6,934 bases of DNA from Streptosporangiaceae bacterium (GCA_030042885.1 JASHYW010000092.1:1-6934), one strand, 5' to 3'. Shown: positions 1 through 5,446, counted from the first letter of the stretch. Numbers and translations: made by a program. Notes: a model not told the origin generated them from the sequence alone.

Positions 1-596
1 CATGGCAGGACATGGCGCGGACCAGCTGGCGGGACTGGTACGCCGAGGTCGATGCCGCCTTCGCCGCGCTGGCGAGCCGGTGCGAGAAGACCTTCGTGTT
101 CGGCATTTCCATGGGCGGTTGCCTGGCGCTGCGCCTAGCCGAGGTGCGTGGCAGCGCGGTGCGCGGCCTGGTGCTGGTCAACCCGTCGCTGGCTCCCGAC
201 ACCAAGCTGTTCCTGCTCGCTCCCGTGCTCAAGCACGTGCTGCGGACGCTGCCCGGCGTCGTGAGCGACATCAAGAAGCCAGGGGTCAGCGAAGTCGGAT
301 ACGACCGGGTGCCGATCAGCGCGGCAGCCACGCTGCCGAAACTCTGGGGTATCACCACAAAGCACCTGTCTGACGTCACCCAGCCGGTGCTGGTCTACCG
401 CAGCACCGTCGACCACGTGGTCGGGCCCCCCAGCATGCAAGTGCTGCTCGCTGGCCTGCCTGAGGACCAGGTCACGGTCCGCGAATGCGCCGAAAGCTAT
501 CACGTCGCCACCCTCGACAATGACGCGGAGGCCATCTTCGAGGGCAGCGTGAAGTTCGTCCAGGATCACGGCGATAGCGGACATTTCGTTACGTGA
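1..596 (+). CDS. Alpha/beta-fold carboxylesterase/lipase, 5'-truncated by the window edge
   Basis: This is the C-terminal part of a serine hydrolase that cleaves carboxylic esters (Est30/monoacylglycerol-lipase type), probably in the cytoplasm since nothing suggests export. The frame is open from base 3 and ends at TGA 594-596. Counting from the in-frame ATG at 12, the nucleophile elbow G-I-S-M-G-G puts the catalytic Ser at residue 33 (codon 108-110). The acid is Asp134 in STVDHVV and the base is His164 in SYHVATLDNDA, so the triad is complete. The ATG at 12 is not the true start: translation upstream (W-Q-D) continues the family pattern WQDM.RTSWRDWY, and the lid-side N-terminus with the oxyanion-hole His-Gly lies outside the window. 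About 60-70 residues should be missing. The stop overlaps the GTG of an upstream-extended reading of the next gene. Family assignment is firm; the natural substrate is unknown. Confidence 0.88.
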   Translation, partial: WQDMARTSWRDWYAEVDAAFAALASRCEKTFVFGISMGGCLALRLAEVRGSAVRGLVLVNPSLAPDTKLFLLAPVLKHVLRTLPGVVSDIKKPGVSEVGYDRVPISAAATLPKLWGITTKHLSDVTQPVLVYRSTVDHVVGPPSMQVLLAGLPEDQVTVRECAESYHVATLDNDAEAIFEGSVKFVQDHGDSGHFVT

Positions 597-640
597 TCCG
601 ATGCGGCGGTTTATCCTCCCGGCACCGGAGCGGGGACGGC

Positions 641-646
641 TATCGT
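641..646 (+). promoter_or_regulatory. Candidate -10 box (TATCGT) for the membrane-protein gene
   Basis: TATCGT fits the actinobacterial TANNNT pattern and would start transcription near 653, 27 bases before the GTG at 680. No convincing -35 lies 16-19 bases upstream. If real, it argues for the 680 start over 593. Confidence 0.25.
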
Positions 647-679
647 GGAGGCAGGCTTCGATGCGGGCAGCGGTGGGAC

Positions 680-1456
680 GTGCCGGACTGGGATGACACC
701 GAGAGTGAGCGCGACGAGGATGCCGCATGGCGCGACCTCGTGGCCCGCTTCGACGCGCCGCTAACCGCGCAGGAACCGGTCCCCTGGCCCGCCCGCGAGG
801 ACGGGGACCGCGGAGCCCCGGGATCTCAGGCAGCGCATGAGGCCGAGGGAACCAGCGGGACACATGGGACTGACGGTGGGAATGGGACCGACGGCGAGCG
901 GGCGGATCGAGCGGCCGACGGGGACCGCGGAAGTCGCCGAGCAGACGGCTGGCGCATGGCCGACAGCCGGCGTGCAACCGACGGGCTGTACGGCGGGCTC
1001 GAGGGCTGCGGGGCTGACGGGGTCCCGGGGGCGTTTGACGCGGACGGGATGCCGGAGACACAGGACCCGGACACGATAGAGGCCCCGCGGCGGATCTGGG
1101 GGCCAGGGGCACGCCGGATACCGGGACGCGGGGTGCCAGCCCGCGGGACACCGGATGGCGGGGCAGCTGTCCTCGGGTCACCGGCGGACGATGACGGCGA
1201 GCACTTCATCCCGCCCGCGCCGCCACCGCTACCCAAGCTGGACCCGCTGGCCAAGGGCGCCTGGGCCGCGCTGTTCGGCGGGCCAGGCTACCTAGTCGTG
1301 GCCACCGCGGCGGGCTGGTCGGTTTCGGGCTTGGCGGCATTCTGCGCGGTCGCCGCGTTCGTGGCCGGGTTCGCGATACTCGTGCTCCGGATGAACGATC
1401 CCGACCCCAAGGGGCCCGGTGGTCCCGACGACGGGGACGACGGCGCGGTGGTCTGA
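680..1456 (+). CDS. Conserved-type actinobacterial protein, low-complexity centre and two C-terminal membrane helices
   Basis: Function unknown. From the GTG at 680 the product has 258 residues. An acidic N-terminus (VPDWDD, then AWRDLVARFDAP) is followed by a long Gly/Asp/Arg-rich disordered stretch (residues about 40-165), a conserved-looking boundary (PPAPPPLPKLDPLAKGAW, about 177-195), and two hydrophobic helices at about 198-214 and 217-236. It ends in an acidic tail (GPDDGDDGAVV). Proteins with this PPPPLPKLD-KGAWAALFGGP-membrane arrangement are common in actinobacteria next to glkA-region hydrolases (from memory). The same frame is open back to a GTG at 593 overlapping the hydrolase stop (287 residues). 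I prefer 680 because codons 593-679 have weaker G/C third positions, include a TTA, and lack a ribosome-binding site. The last 169 bases overlap the glucokinase reading frame on the other strand. Confidence 0.75.
   Translation: MPDWDDTESERDEDAAWRDLVARFDAPLTAQEPVPWPAREDGDRGAPGSQAAHEAEGTSGTHGTDGGNGTDGERADRAADGDRGSRRADGWRMADSRRATDGLYGGLEGCGADGVPGAFDADGMPETQDPDTIEAPRRIWGPGARRIPGRGVPARGTPDGGAAVLGSPADDDGEHFIPPAPPPLPKLDPLAKGAWAALFGGPGYLVVATAAGWSVSGLAAFCAVAAFVAGFAILVLRMNDPDPKGPGGPDDGDDGAVV
800..931. repeat. 15-bp direct repeat inside the low-complexity part of the membrane-protein gene
   Basis: GACGGGGACCGCGGA occurs exactly at 800-814 and again at 917-931, in the Gly/Asp/Arg-rich part of the gene. 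Between them (848-901) the frame encodes six Gly-X-Y triplets in a row (GTS, GTH, GTD, GGN, GTD, GER). This looks like slippage-driven low complexity rather than a mobile element. Confidence 0.6.
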
Positions 1457-2415
1457 GGCACGGGGGCCCGGCTGGCCTCGCGGGCGAGGTCGGCGGCGCC
1501 GACGATGCCCGCGTCCTGCCCGAGTTGCGCGACCCTGATCTCCGCGAACGGCCGGTGACCGCGCCCGGTCAGGGCCCGCTCGAAGGCCGCACGGGCCGGG
1601 TCCAGCAGCAGGTCACCAGCCTCCGATACGCCGCCGCCGATCACGAAGCAGGCCGGGTCCAGGATCGCGGCCAGGTCGGCCAGGCCCTGGCCGAGCCAGC
1701 CACCCACGGTCTGGAAGCAGCGGAGCGCGGCCGGATCGCCTTCGGTCGCCGCGCGGGTGATCTCCGGCCCTGAAATGCCCTCGGGGACTCCTCCGCCCAG
1801 CTGGAGCAGCCGCATCGCACCCACCGGAGTGCGCCTGGCGAACTCGCGCGCCTCCGCGACCAGCGCATTGCCGCTGGCGTACTGCTCCCAGCAGCCCCGG
1901 TTCCCGCAGCCGCACAGCCGCCCGTCGGGGACTACCCGGACATGCCCGGGCTCGCCTGCGATGCCCCAGCGGCCGCGATAGAGCTCGCCGCCGATGATGA
2001 TGGCCGCGCCGATGCCCGTCCCGACCGCCACCAGCATCACGTCGCGGTACCCCCGCGCGGCCCCGAACCGCGCCTCGGCCCAGGCCGAGGCGTTCGCGTC
2101 GTTTTCCACCACGACCTCCCGGCCGAGCCGCTCTTCCACCCGCTGTTTGAGCGGCTCGTCACGCCAGGCCAGGTTCGGCGCGAACAGCATGGTGGCGCGC
2201 TCGCCGTCGACGAACCCGGCGGCACCGAGCCCGATCGCGGCGACCTGGTGCCCGGCAAGCAGTTCGGTCACGACCTCGGCGATGGCCTGTTCGGTCCGCA
2301 GCGGGCTGGCGGCCGGAGTGGACCGCTTCAGCTTCGCGATGATCTGGCCGGTCTCGTCGACCAGGCCCGCCGCGACCTTGCTGCCACCGACATCGACGCC
2401 GATGGCCAGCGTCAC
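1288..2415 (-). CDS. glkA: ROK-family glucokinase with C-terminal extension
   Basis: Phosphorylates glucose with ATP to glucose 6-phosphate in the cytoplasm; in Streptomyces the orthologous GlkA also takes part in carbon catabolite repression (established knowledge). The 375-residue product has the phosphate-binding loop IGVDVGGSK (5-13), catalytic Asp106 in VENDANA, GTGIGAA (132-138), and the ROK zinc site: His158 in GEPGH plus Cys168, Cys170 and Cys175 in CGCGNRGCWE. A second glycine motif, IGGGVSEAG, lies at 259-267. The start is GTG at 2415, preceded by GAAGGAAG; an upstream in-frame GTG at 2472 would put the leader structure into the protein. Normal ROK glucokinases end near LGxDAGIVGAADLAR, here residue 312. 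The remaining ~63 Pro/Ser/Thr/Ala-rich residues are antisense to the neighbouring membrane-protein gene and probably carry no domain. Confidence 0.93.
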   Translation of the reverse strand: MTLAIGVDVGGSKVAAGLVDETGQIIAKLKRSTPAASPLRTEQAIAEVVTELLAGHQVAAIGLGAAGFVDGERATMLFAPNLAWRDEPLKQRVEERLGREVVVENDANASAWAEARFGAARGYRDVMLVAVGTGIGAAIIIGGELYRGRWGIAGEPGHVRVVPDGRLCGCGNRGCWEQYASGNALVAEAREFARRTPVGAMRLLQLGGGVPEGISGPEITRAATEGDPAALRCFQTVGGWLGQGLADLAAILDPACFVIGGGVSEAGDLLLDPARAAFERALTGRGHRPFAEIRVAQLGQDAGIVGAADLAREASRAPVPQTTAPSSPSSGPPGPLGSGSFIRSTSIANPATNAATAQNAAKPETDQPAAVATTR

Positions 2416-2460
2416 TGTGCTTCCTTCAAAGTTCGGGTCATTCAGATTCCCGCGGCGGTA

Positions 2461-2485
2461 CCCCCCACCCACCTCCCCTGCCCCC
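2461..2485 (-). promoter_or_regulatory. G-quadruplex motif in the glucokinase leader
   Basis: Read on the minus strand, the tracts are G5 (2485-2481), CA, G4 (2478-2475), AGGT, G3 (2470-2468), T, G6 (2466-2461): four runs of at least three G with loops of 1-4 bases. It lies on the RNA-like strand, 46-70 bases before the start codon. Folding is not demonstrated. Confidence 0.45.
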
Positions 2486-2505
2486 TACTCAGGCAACGGC
2501 CGCTG

Positions 2506-2527
2506 GCATGGGCCGACCGGCCCATGC
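2506..2527 (-). terminator. Perfect 10-bp hairpin without T-tract (terminator, processing site or operator)
   Basis: GCATGGGCCG (2506-2515) and CGGCCCATGC (2518-2527) are perfect inverted repeats separated by two bases (AC). The hairpin lies 26 bases beyond the stop of the minus-strand Cys-cluster gene, where an intergenic attenuator would sit. No run of T follows on the minus strand, so it would be a U-less actinobacterial type of terminator at best; as near-symmetric DNA it also resembles an operator. Confidence 0.4.
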
Positions 2528-2552
2528 TCACTAACCGCTTTCTGAATGACCC

Positions 2553-3116
2553 TCACTGGGCGACGTCCCTGGGACCCGATTCAGGTGGGGGAGGTGTTGC
2601 CCCGGACCGTTCGGATGAACGATTTTGATCTTGAGTCTTCATGAGCTCTTCGAAGGCGGCGAAGGCATCCTGTACCGCTGCGGCCAGGACGCCCCCGGCG
2701 TCAGCGAGGCGGGCAGACAGACCGGGGCCCGACAGCCGGGCCGCGCGGGCCGCCTGGCAGACCGGGCACCACTGGCACTCCGGTGGCTCGTTGGGCGGCG
2801 GCTCATTGGTGGCCGTGTCCCACACGTCACCGCTGGAGCGCCTCTCCTGGCCCAGTGTCCTGCGAACCTGGTCGGCGACCTGGTTGGCCATGCTGCGCGC
2901 ACCCGCTCGCATCAGCCAGCGCTGGAAATCGGCAATCGGATCGCTGCCCCGGCGTGCCTGGCTGCCGCCGCCCGGCTGGCCGTTGGGTCTGGACTGAGCC
3001 TGGTTGCTTCCGGTCTGGCCGCCGCTGGTTCCCCGGCTCTTGTCGTCATCCGGCTGGCCGCTGTTCTTCGGCTGGCCGCCGCTTCCGGGCTGGCCATCAC
3101 CGTGGGATTCGGACAC
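2553..3116 (-). CDS. Gly/Gln-rich protein with CxxCxxC cluster, SCO2127-like by position
   Basis: Molecular function unknown. The 187-residue product has a disordered Gly/Gln/Ser-rich N-terminus (1-57, with GQP repeated four times), a conserved-looking helical part (DPIADFQRWLMRAGARSMA, 59-77), a Cys cluster ECQWCPVCQ (Cys114, 117, 120), a second helical part (LADAGGVLAAAVQDAFAAFEEL, 137-158, shown here as its first and last halves) and a Pro/Ser tail. It has no signal peptide or membrane helix. Start GTG 3116 is preceded by AGGAGG at a 6-base spacing. From memory, S. coelicolor SCO2127 sits directly upstream of glkA and has been reported, with glkA, to affect glucose repression; size, Cys motif and position agree, though I could not align them. 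It lies 29 bases after the metallophosphoesterase and 137 before glucokinase, probably in one operon. Confidence 0.8.
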   Translation of the reverse strand: MSESHGDGQPGSGGQPKNSGQPDDDKSRGTSGGQTGSNQAQSRPNGQPGGGSQARRGSDPIADFQRWLMRAGARSMANQVADQVRRTLGQERRSSGDVWDTATNEPPPNEPPECQWCPVCQAARAARLSGPGLSARLADAGGVLAAAVQDAFAAFEELMKTQDQNRSSERSGATPPPPESGPRDVAQ

Positions 3117-3135
3117 CTAATGCCTCCTACCCTTG

Positions 3136-3141
3136 ATCGTA
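3136..3141 (-). promoter_or_regulatory. Candidate internal -10 box (TACGAT) before the Cys-cluster gene
   Basis: TACGAT on the minus strand, between the metallophosphoesterase stop and the Cys-cluster start, fits TANNNT; a weak TTCGTC lies 17 bases upstream. It would give a transcript start close to the AGGAGG. It could supply extra transcription within the operon, but the -35 match is poor. Confidence 0.25.
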
Positions 3142-3145
3142 CCCG

Positions 3146-3913
3146 CTACCACTGCAGGACGAATGGGGCGCCGGTGGCACGGAAATGCCCCACGTTGAGG
3201 CACTCAGTGACGCCGATCCTGGTCCTGCGGGCCAGCGGCTGGTGCACGTGCCCGAAGATCGAGTACCTCGGCCGGGTGGCCTTGATCGCCTCGAGAAGGG
3301 CCACGCTGCCTTTCTCCAGGCGCCGCGCCGCGGTGTCATACAGGAGCTCCGGTACGGCGGGCGGGATGTGCGTGCACAGCACATCGACGTGGCCGACTGC
3401 CTCGATCTTGGCCCGGAACTCATCCTCGGTCATTTCGTTCGGCGTCCGGTAGGCCGACTTCAGCCCGCCGCCGACGAAACCGAACGTCCATCCGTCCAGC
3501 TCCACCGTGCCGCCGTCCACCACGTGGTGTCCCGGCTTGGTGTGCCTTTCCCACATCCGGGGGATGTCGACGTTGCCGTAGGTCAGGTAGGCGGGTTCGG
3601 GCAGGGCACCGAACAGTTCCGCGTACTGCCTGGTGATCGCGGCCTCGAACAGGCTGGCGGGAGTCTCGGTCTTCTGCGCGAACAGGCGGGCTGACAGTTC
3701 CCTGGCTTCGTCGAATCTCCTCGCGGTGCGCAGTTCAACGTACACGCGCGCGGCCTCGGCGCCGAAAAGCTCGGCGAAGATGCCCTGCCCGTAATCGGCA
3801 TAGTCGAGGAACAAGAGCAGATCGCCCAGGCAGATCAGCGCGTCGGCCCCGTGCGCCGCACCCGGCAGGGCGTCAGCGCGCCCGTGCACGTCGCTCACCA
3901 CGTGAACTCGCAT
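3146..3913 (-). CDS. Calcineurin-like metallophosphoesterase
   Basis: Predicted two-metal phosphoesterase of 255 residues, cytoplasmic; substrate unknown. The motifs appear in order: SDVHG (Asp8, His10), LGDLL (Asp31), YGNVD (Asn114, replacing the usual GNHD/E), CTHIPP (His182) and FGHVHQP (His222, His224). Residues 34-105, between the second and third motifs, form a long helical insert that is bigger than in minimal family members. The start is ATG 3911-3913 because the Asp-x-His motif follows at once; the frame stays open upstream to 4216, but that stretch is Arg/His-rich and has no family sequence. No ribosome-binding site precedes the ATG; a -10-like TACCGT lies six bases upstream, suggesting leaderless translation. 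It is the first gene of the apparent metallophosphoesterase/Cys-cluster/glucokinase unit. Confidence 0.9.
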   Translation of the reverse strand: MRVHVVSDVHGRADALPGAAHGADALICLGDLLLFLDYADYGQGIFAELFGAEAARVYVELRTARRFDEARELSARLFAQKTETPASLFEAAITRQYAELFGALPEPAYLTYGNVDIPRMWERHTKPGHHVVDGGTVELDGWTFGFVGGGLKSAYRTPNEMTEDEFRAKIEAVGHVDVLCTHIPPAVPELLYDTAARRLEKGSVALLEAIKATRPRYSIFGHVHQPLARRTRIGVTECLNVGHFRATGAPFVLQW

Positions 3914-3919
3914 GTCACC

Positions 3920-3925
3920 ACGGTA
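3920..3925 (-). promoter_or_regulatory. Candidate leaderless promoter of the metallophosphoesterase (-10 TACCGT)
   Basis: Minus strand: TACCGT, six bases (GGTGAC), then ATG. Transcription would begin at or next to the A of the start codon, which fits the lack of a ribosome-binding site. A weak GTCATC lies 18 bases upstream as a possible -35. Confidence 0.45.
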
Positions 3926-3990
3926 CGGCCGGACCGGATCCAGGATGACCGCCGCATGACCGTGAGCGTTATGCAAAACCGGTTGCGAGT

Positions 3991-4009
3991 GCAGGCCTTC
4001 TGGGCCTGC
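3991..4009. repeat. 7-bp inverted repeat upstream of the metallophosphoesterase
   Basis: GCAGGCC (3991-3997) and GGCCTGC (4003-4009) flank the loop TTCTG. Next to it is GCAA-AACCGG-TTGC (3973-3986), also an inverted repeat, about 60 bases upstream of the ATG at 3913. The two could be operator half-sites for a regulator of the unit, or the hairpin could end a transcript; there is no T-tract on either side. Confidence 0.3.
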
Positions 4010-4060
4010 GCGAGCGGCCCGGTGCAGGTAGCAAGGGCAGCAATCGCGGCGGGTCCTTAG

Positions 4061-4235
4061 CTCACCCACCGGAACCTGCTGGCCGCCGTGCGCAACGCGT
4101 TCCTCGGCCCGCTGACGGTGGTGACCGAGATGAAGGATCCGGGCACACTGCCGTTCCTGCCGCGTGAAGATGGGCATCCGCAGAAGCGTGCTGCACAAGG
4201 ATTTCGCCGACGACATCGACGCGCTGTACTCCTGA
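4061..4235 (+). pseudogene. Fossil of a long-chain acyl-CoA synthetase (internal deletion and frameshift)
   Basis: Two pieces of an AMP-forming fatty-acid-CoA ligase survive. Frame 2 (from 4061) reads LTHRNLLAAVRNAF and, further on, TLPFLP. This matches the stretch just after the P-loop of these enzymes, where THxNL is followed by a TLLFLPLAHV-like motif. In frame 3, 4164-4235 reads VKMGIRRSVLHKDF then ADDIDALYS and a stop, matching the family's C-terminal end (MKxxRxxVxxxYADxIDALY). In an intact enzyme of about 600 residues these pieces lie several hundred residues apart, so more than 1 kb has been lost and the join shifts frame near 4160. Everything before the THRNL motif, including the P-loop, is missing; a TAG at 4058-4060 precedes the remnant. 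It is flanked by metallophosphoesterase and PimB; I recall an intact ligase in this setting in Streptomyces. Based on motif recognition only. Confidence 0.68.
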
Positions 4236-4262
4236 GGTCCTGGCTAAGCCGGGCGGGCCCGA

Positions 4263-5396
4263 TCAGCCTGGCTGCGCGGGGCTGAGGATCGAGGTCAGGC
4301 GGGCGGCGGCGAGTTCCCAGCGCCATTCGCGGTCCACCCAGGCCAGGCCCTTCTCCCCCATGGCCCTGGCCCGGCCGGGATCGGTCAGCAGTTCGATCAC
4401 GCGCGCCGCCGCGCCGGCCGCGTCGTGGACAACGTAACCGGATTCGCCGTCGAGGATGGCGTCGGGCGCGCCGCCCGAGTCGCCGCCGATCACCGGCAGG
4501 CCGGTGGCCGATGCCTCCAGGTAGACCAGGCCGAGCCCCTCCACGTCGAGCCCGGCCCGGCGCGTCCGGCACGGCATCGCGAACACGTCACTGGCGTCGT
4601 AGTAGCCGGGGAGTTCGGCCCACGGGACTGGCCCGGTGAACAGGACCGCGTCGCTGACGCCGACGCGCCGGGCCAGCCGCCGCAGGTCACCGGCGTAGGG
4701 GCCGTCACCGACGAGCAGGAGCACCGCGTCGCTGACCTCCGCCCGGACCTGCGGCCAGGCTCGGATCAAGGTGTCCTGGCCCTTGCGGCGGACCATACGG
4801 GACACGCAGATCACGACCGGCCGGCCGGCCAGCCCGAGCCGGTCCCTGACGGCCTGGCCGCCCGATCCCGGACGGAACAACGTCACGTCCACGCCGGGCG
4901 CCAGCCTTACCATCCGCTTCGCCGCCTCAGGGGACAGGGCGCGGGCCAGCCGGACCCTGAAGTACTCGCCCAGGTACGTCATCACGTCGACCTCGTCGCC
5001 GATGCGCCGGAGCAGGGCGCGGGCACCCGGCAGCATCGCCCAGCCCGCCTCGTGGCCGTGCGTCAGGGCCACGGCCCGCCTCACCCCGGCCCGGCGCAGC
5101 ACGGGAGTGATGAGGCCGAGCGGCGCCGCCGCGCCGAACAGGACCGCGTCGCAGCCGTGCTCGCGGGCGATGGCCGCGGCCCGGCGGGACACGGTGGGCA
5201 CCGGCAGCATGAGCGAGGTCGGATGACGGATCACCGGGAAGGGCTGCTCGGCGTCGAACTCCCGCGCGCCCTTCCAGGCGGGCGCATACACGGTCACCGT
5301 GCCCTGCGGCAGCCGGGTGGCCAGCGCGTGCACGAACGACTGGATACCACCCTGACGTGGCGGGAAGTCATTGCTGACGATCAGCGTGCGGGGCAC
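4263..5396 (-). CDS. pimB: GT4 mannosyltransferase, PimB type (PIM biosynthesis)
   Basis: Predicted GDP-mannose-dependent alpha-(1-6)-phosphatidylinositol monomannoside mannosyltransferase, adding the second mannose of phosphatidylinositol mannosides at the inner face of the membrane. The 377 residues match the usual ~380 of the family. Visible: NDFPPRQGGIQSFVHALA (9-26, the GG substrate loop), FGAAAPLGL (87-95), THGHEAGWA (112-120), TYLGEY (140-145), APGVD (166-170), SRMVRRKGQD (199-208; Arg200 and Lys205 expected at the donor diphosphate), CRTRRAGLDVEGLG (276-289) and the GT4 E-x7-E pair Glu286/Glu294, then ASATGLPVIGGDSGGAPDA (295-313). The start is GTG 5396, directly before PRTLIVSNDFPP as in relatives; the open frame up to 5765 is antisense to the neighbouring peptidase. 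A TACACT box six bases before the GTG suggests a leaderless mRNA. Confidence 0.9.
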   Translation of the reverse strand: MPRTLIVSNDFPPRQGGIQSFVHALATRLPQGTVTVYAPAWKGAREFDAEQPFPVIRHPTSLMLPVPTVSRRAAAIAREHGCDAVLFGAAAPLGLITPVLRRAGVRRAVALTHGHEAGWAMLPGARALLRRIGDEVDVMTYLGEYFRVRLARALSPEAAKRMVRLAPGVDVTLFRPGSGGQAVRDRLGLAGRPVVICVSRMVRRKGQDTLIRAWPQVRAEVSDAVLLLVGDGPYAGDLRRLARRVGVSDAVLFTGPVPWAELPGYYDASDVFAMPCRTRRAGLDVEGLGLVYLEASATGLPVIGGDSGGAPDAILDGESGYVVHDAAGAAARVIELLTDPGRARAMGEKGLAWVDREWRWELAAARLTSILSPAQPG

Positions 5397-5402
5397 CGCA
5401 CG

Positions 5403-5408
5403 AGTGTA
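5403..5408 (-). promoter_or_regulatory. Candidate leaderless promoter of pimB (-10 TACACT)
   Basis: Minus strand: TACACT, six bases (CGTGCG), then the GTG start at 5396. The geometry is the same as at the metallophosphoesterase and no ribosome-binding site is present. No good -35 is visible; the region where it would lie is part of a G-quadruplex motif (5411-5435, + strand) and a CAGGGA/TCCCTG inverted repeat (5409-5414 and 5440-5445). Confidence 0.5.
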
Positions 5409-5446
5409 CAGGGACCCTCGGGGGCCGGGGCTGGGAGATTCCCTGG

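Larger units (their letters stand above)
2435..2552 (-). promoter_or_regulatory. Structured leader between the Cys-cluster gene and glucokinase
   Basis: On the minus strand the segment opens with GGGTCATTCAGA (2552 to 2541), the first base after the upstream stop codon, and closes with the exact reverse complement TCTGAATGACCC (2446 to 2435), 19 bases before the glucokinase GTG. Inside lie a second possible helix (AGCGG 2539-2535 with CCGTT 2499-2495, one G-U pair), a 10-bp hairpin (2506-2527) and a four-tract G-quadruplex motif (2461-2485). The ribosome-binding site GAAGGAAG starts about 8 bases past the outer stem. It could fold as a cis-acting RNA leader, or the repeats could be paired protein-binding sites. 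The sequence facts are clear; the function is inference. Confidence 0.5.

Noticed and set aside
661..696. 11-codon ORF with GGAGG upstream (647-651) ahead of the membrane-protein gene
   Set aside because: It has a good ribosome-binding site and ATG, but the frame stops after 11 codons inside the next gene, has no notable residues, and one such match is expected by chance.
135..1181. Long minus-strand open frame (348 codons) opposite the hydrolase and membrane-protein gene
   Set aside because: Pro/Arg/Ser/His-rich composition with no recognisable motif; it lies antisense to a hydrolase with a complete catalytic triad. A typical by-product of high GC.
2435..2552. Small transposon-like element (MITE) with 12-bp terminal inverted repeats
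   Set aside because: No flanking target-site duplication and no second copy in the window; the arms abut the two genes in a way that better fits regulation.
1942..2628. Plus-strand open frame of 228 codons opposite glucokinase and its leader
   Set aside because: Shadow of the ROK frame; no motif and no ribosome-binding site.
3914..4216. N-terminal extension of the metallophosphoesterase up to 4216
   Set aside because: The extension is Arg/His/Cys-rich and antisense to the acyl-CoA synthetase remnant; the family begins at MRVHVVSDVHG.
4236..4262. Terminator between the acyl-CoA synthetase remnant and pimB
   Set aside because: Only very short G/C complementarity and no T-tract on either strand.
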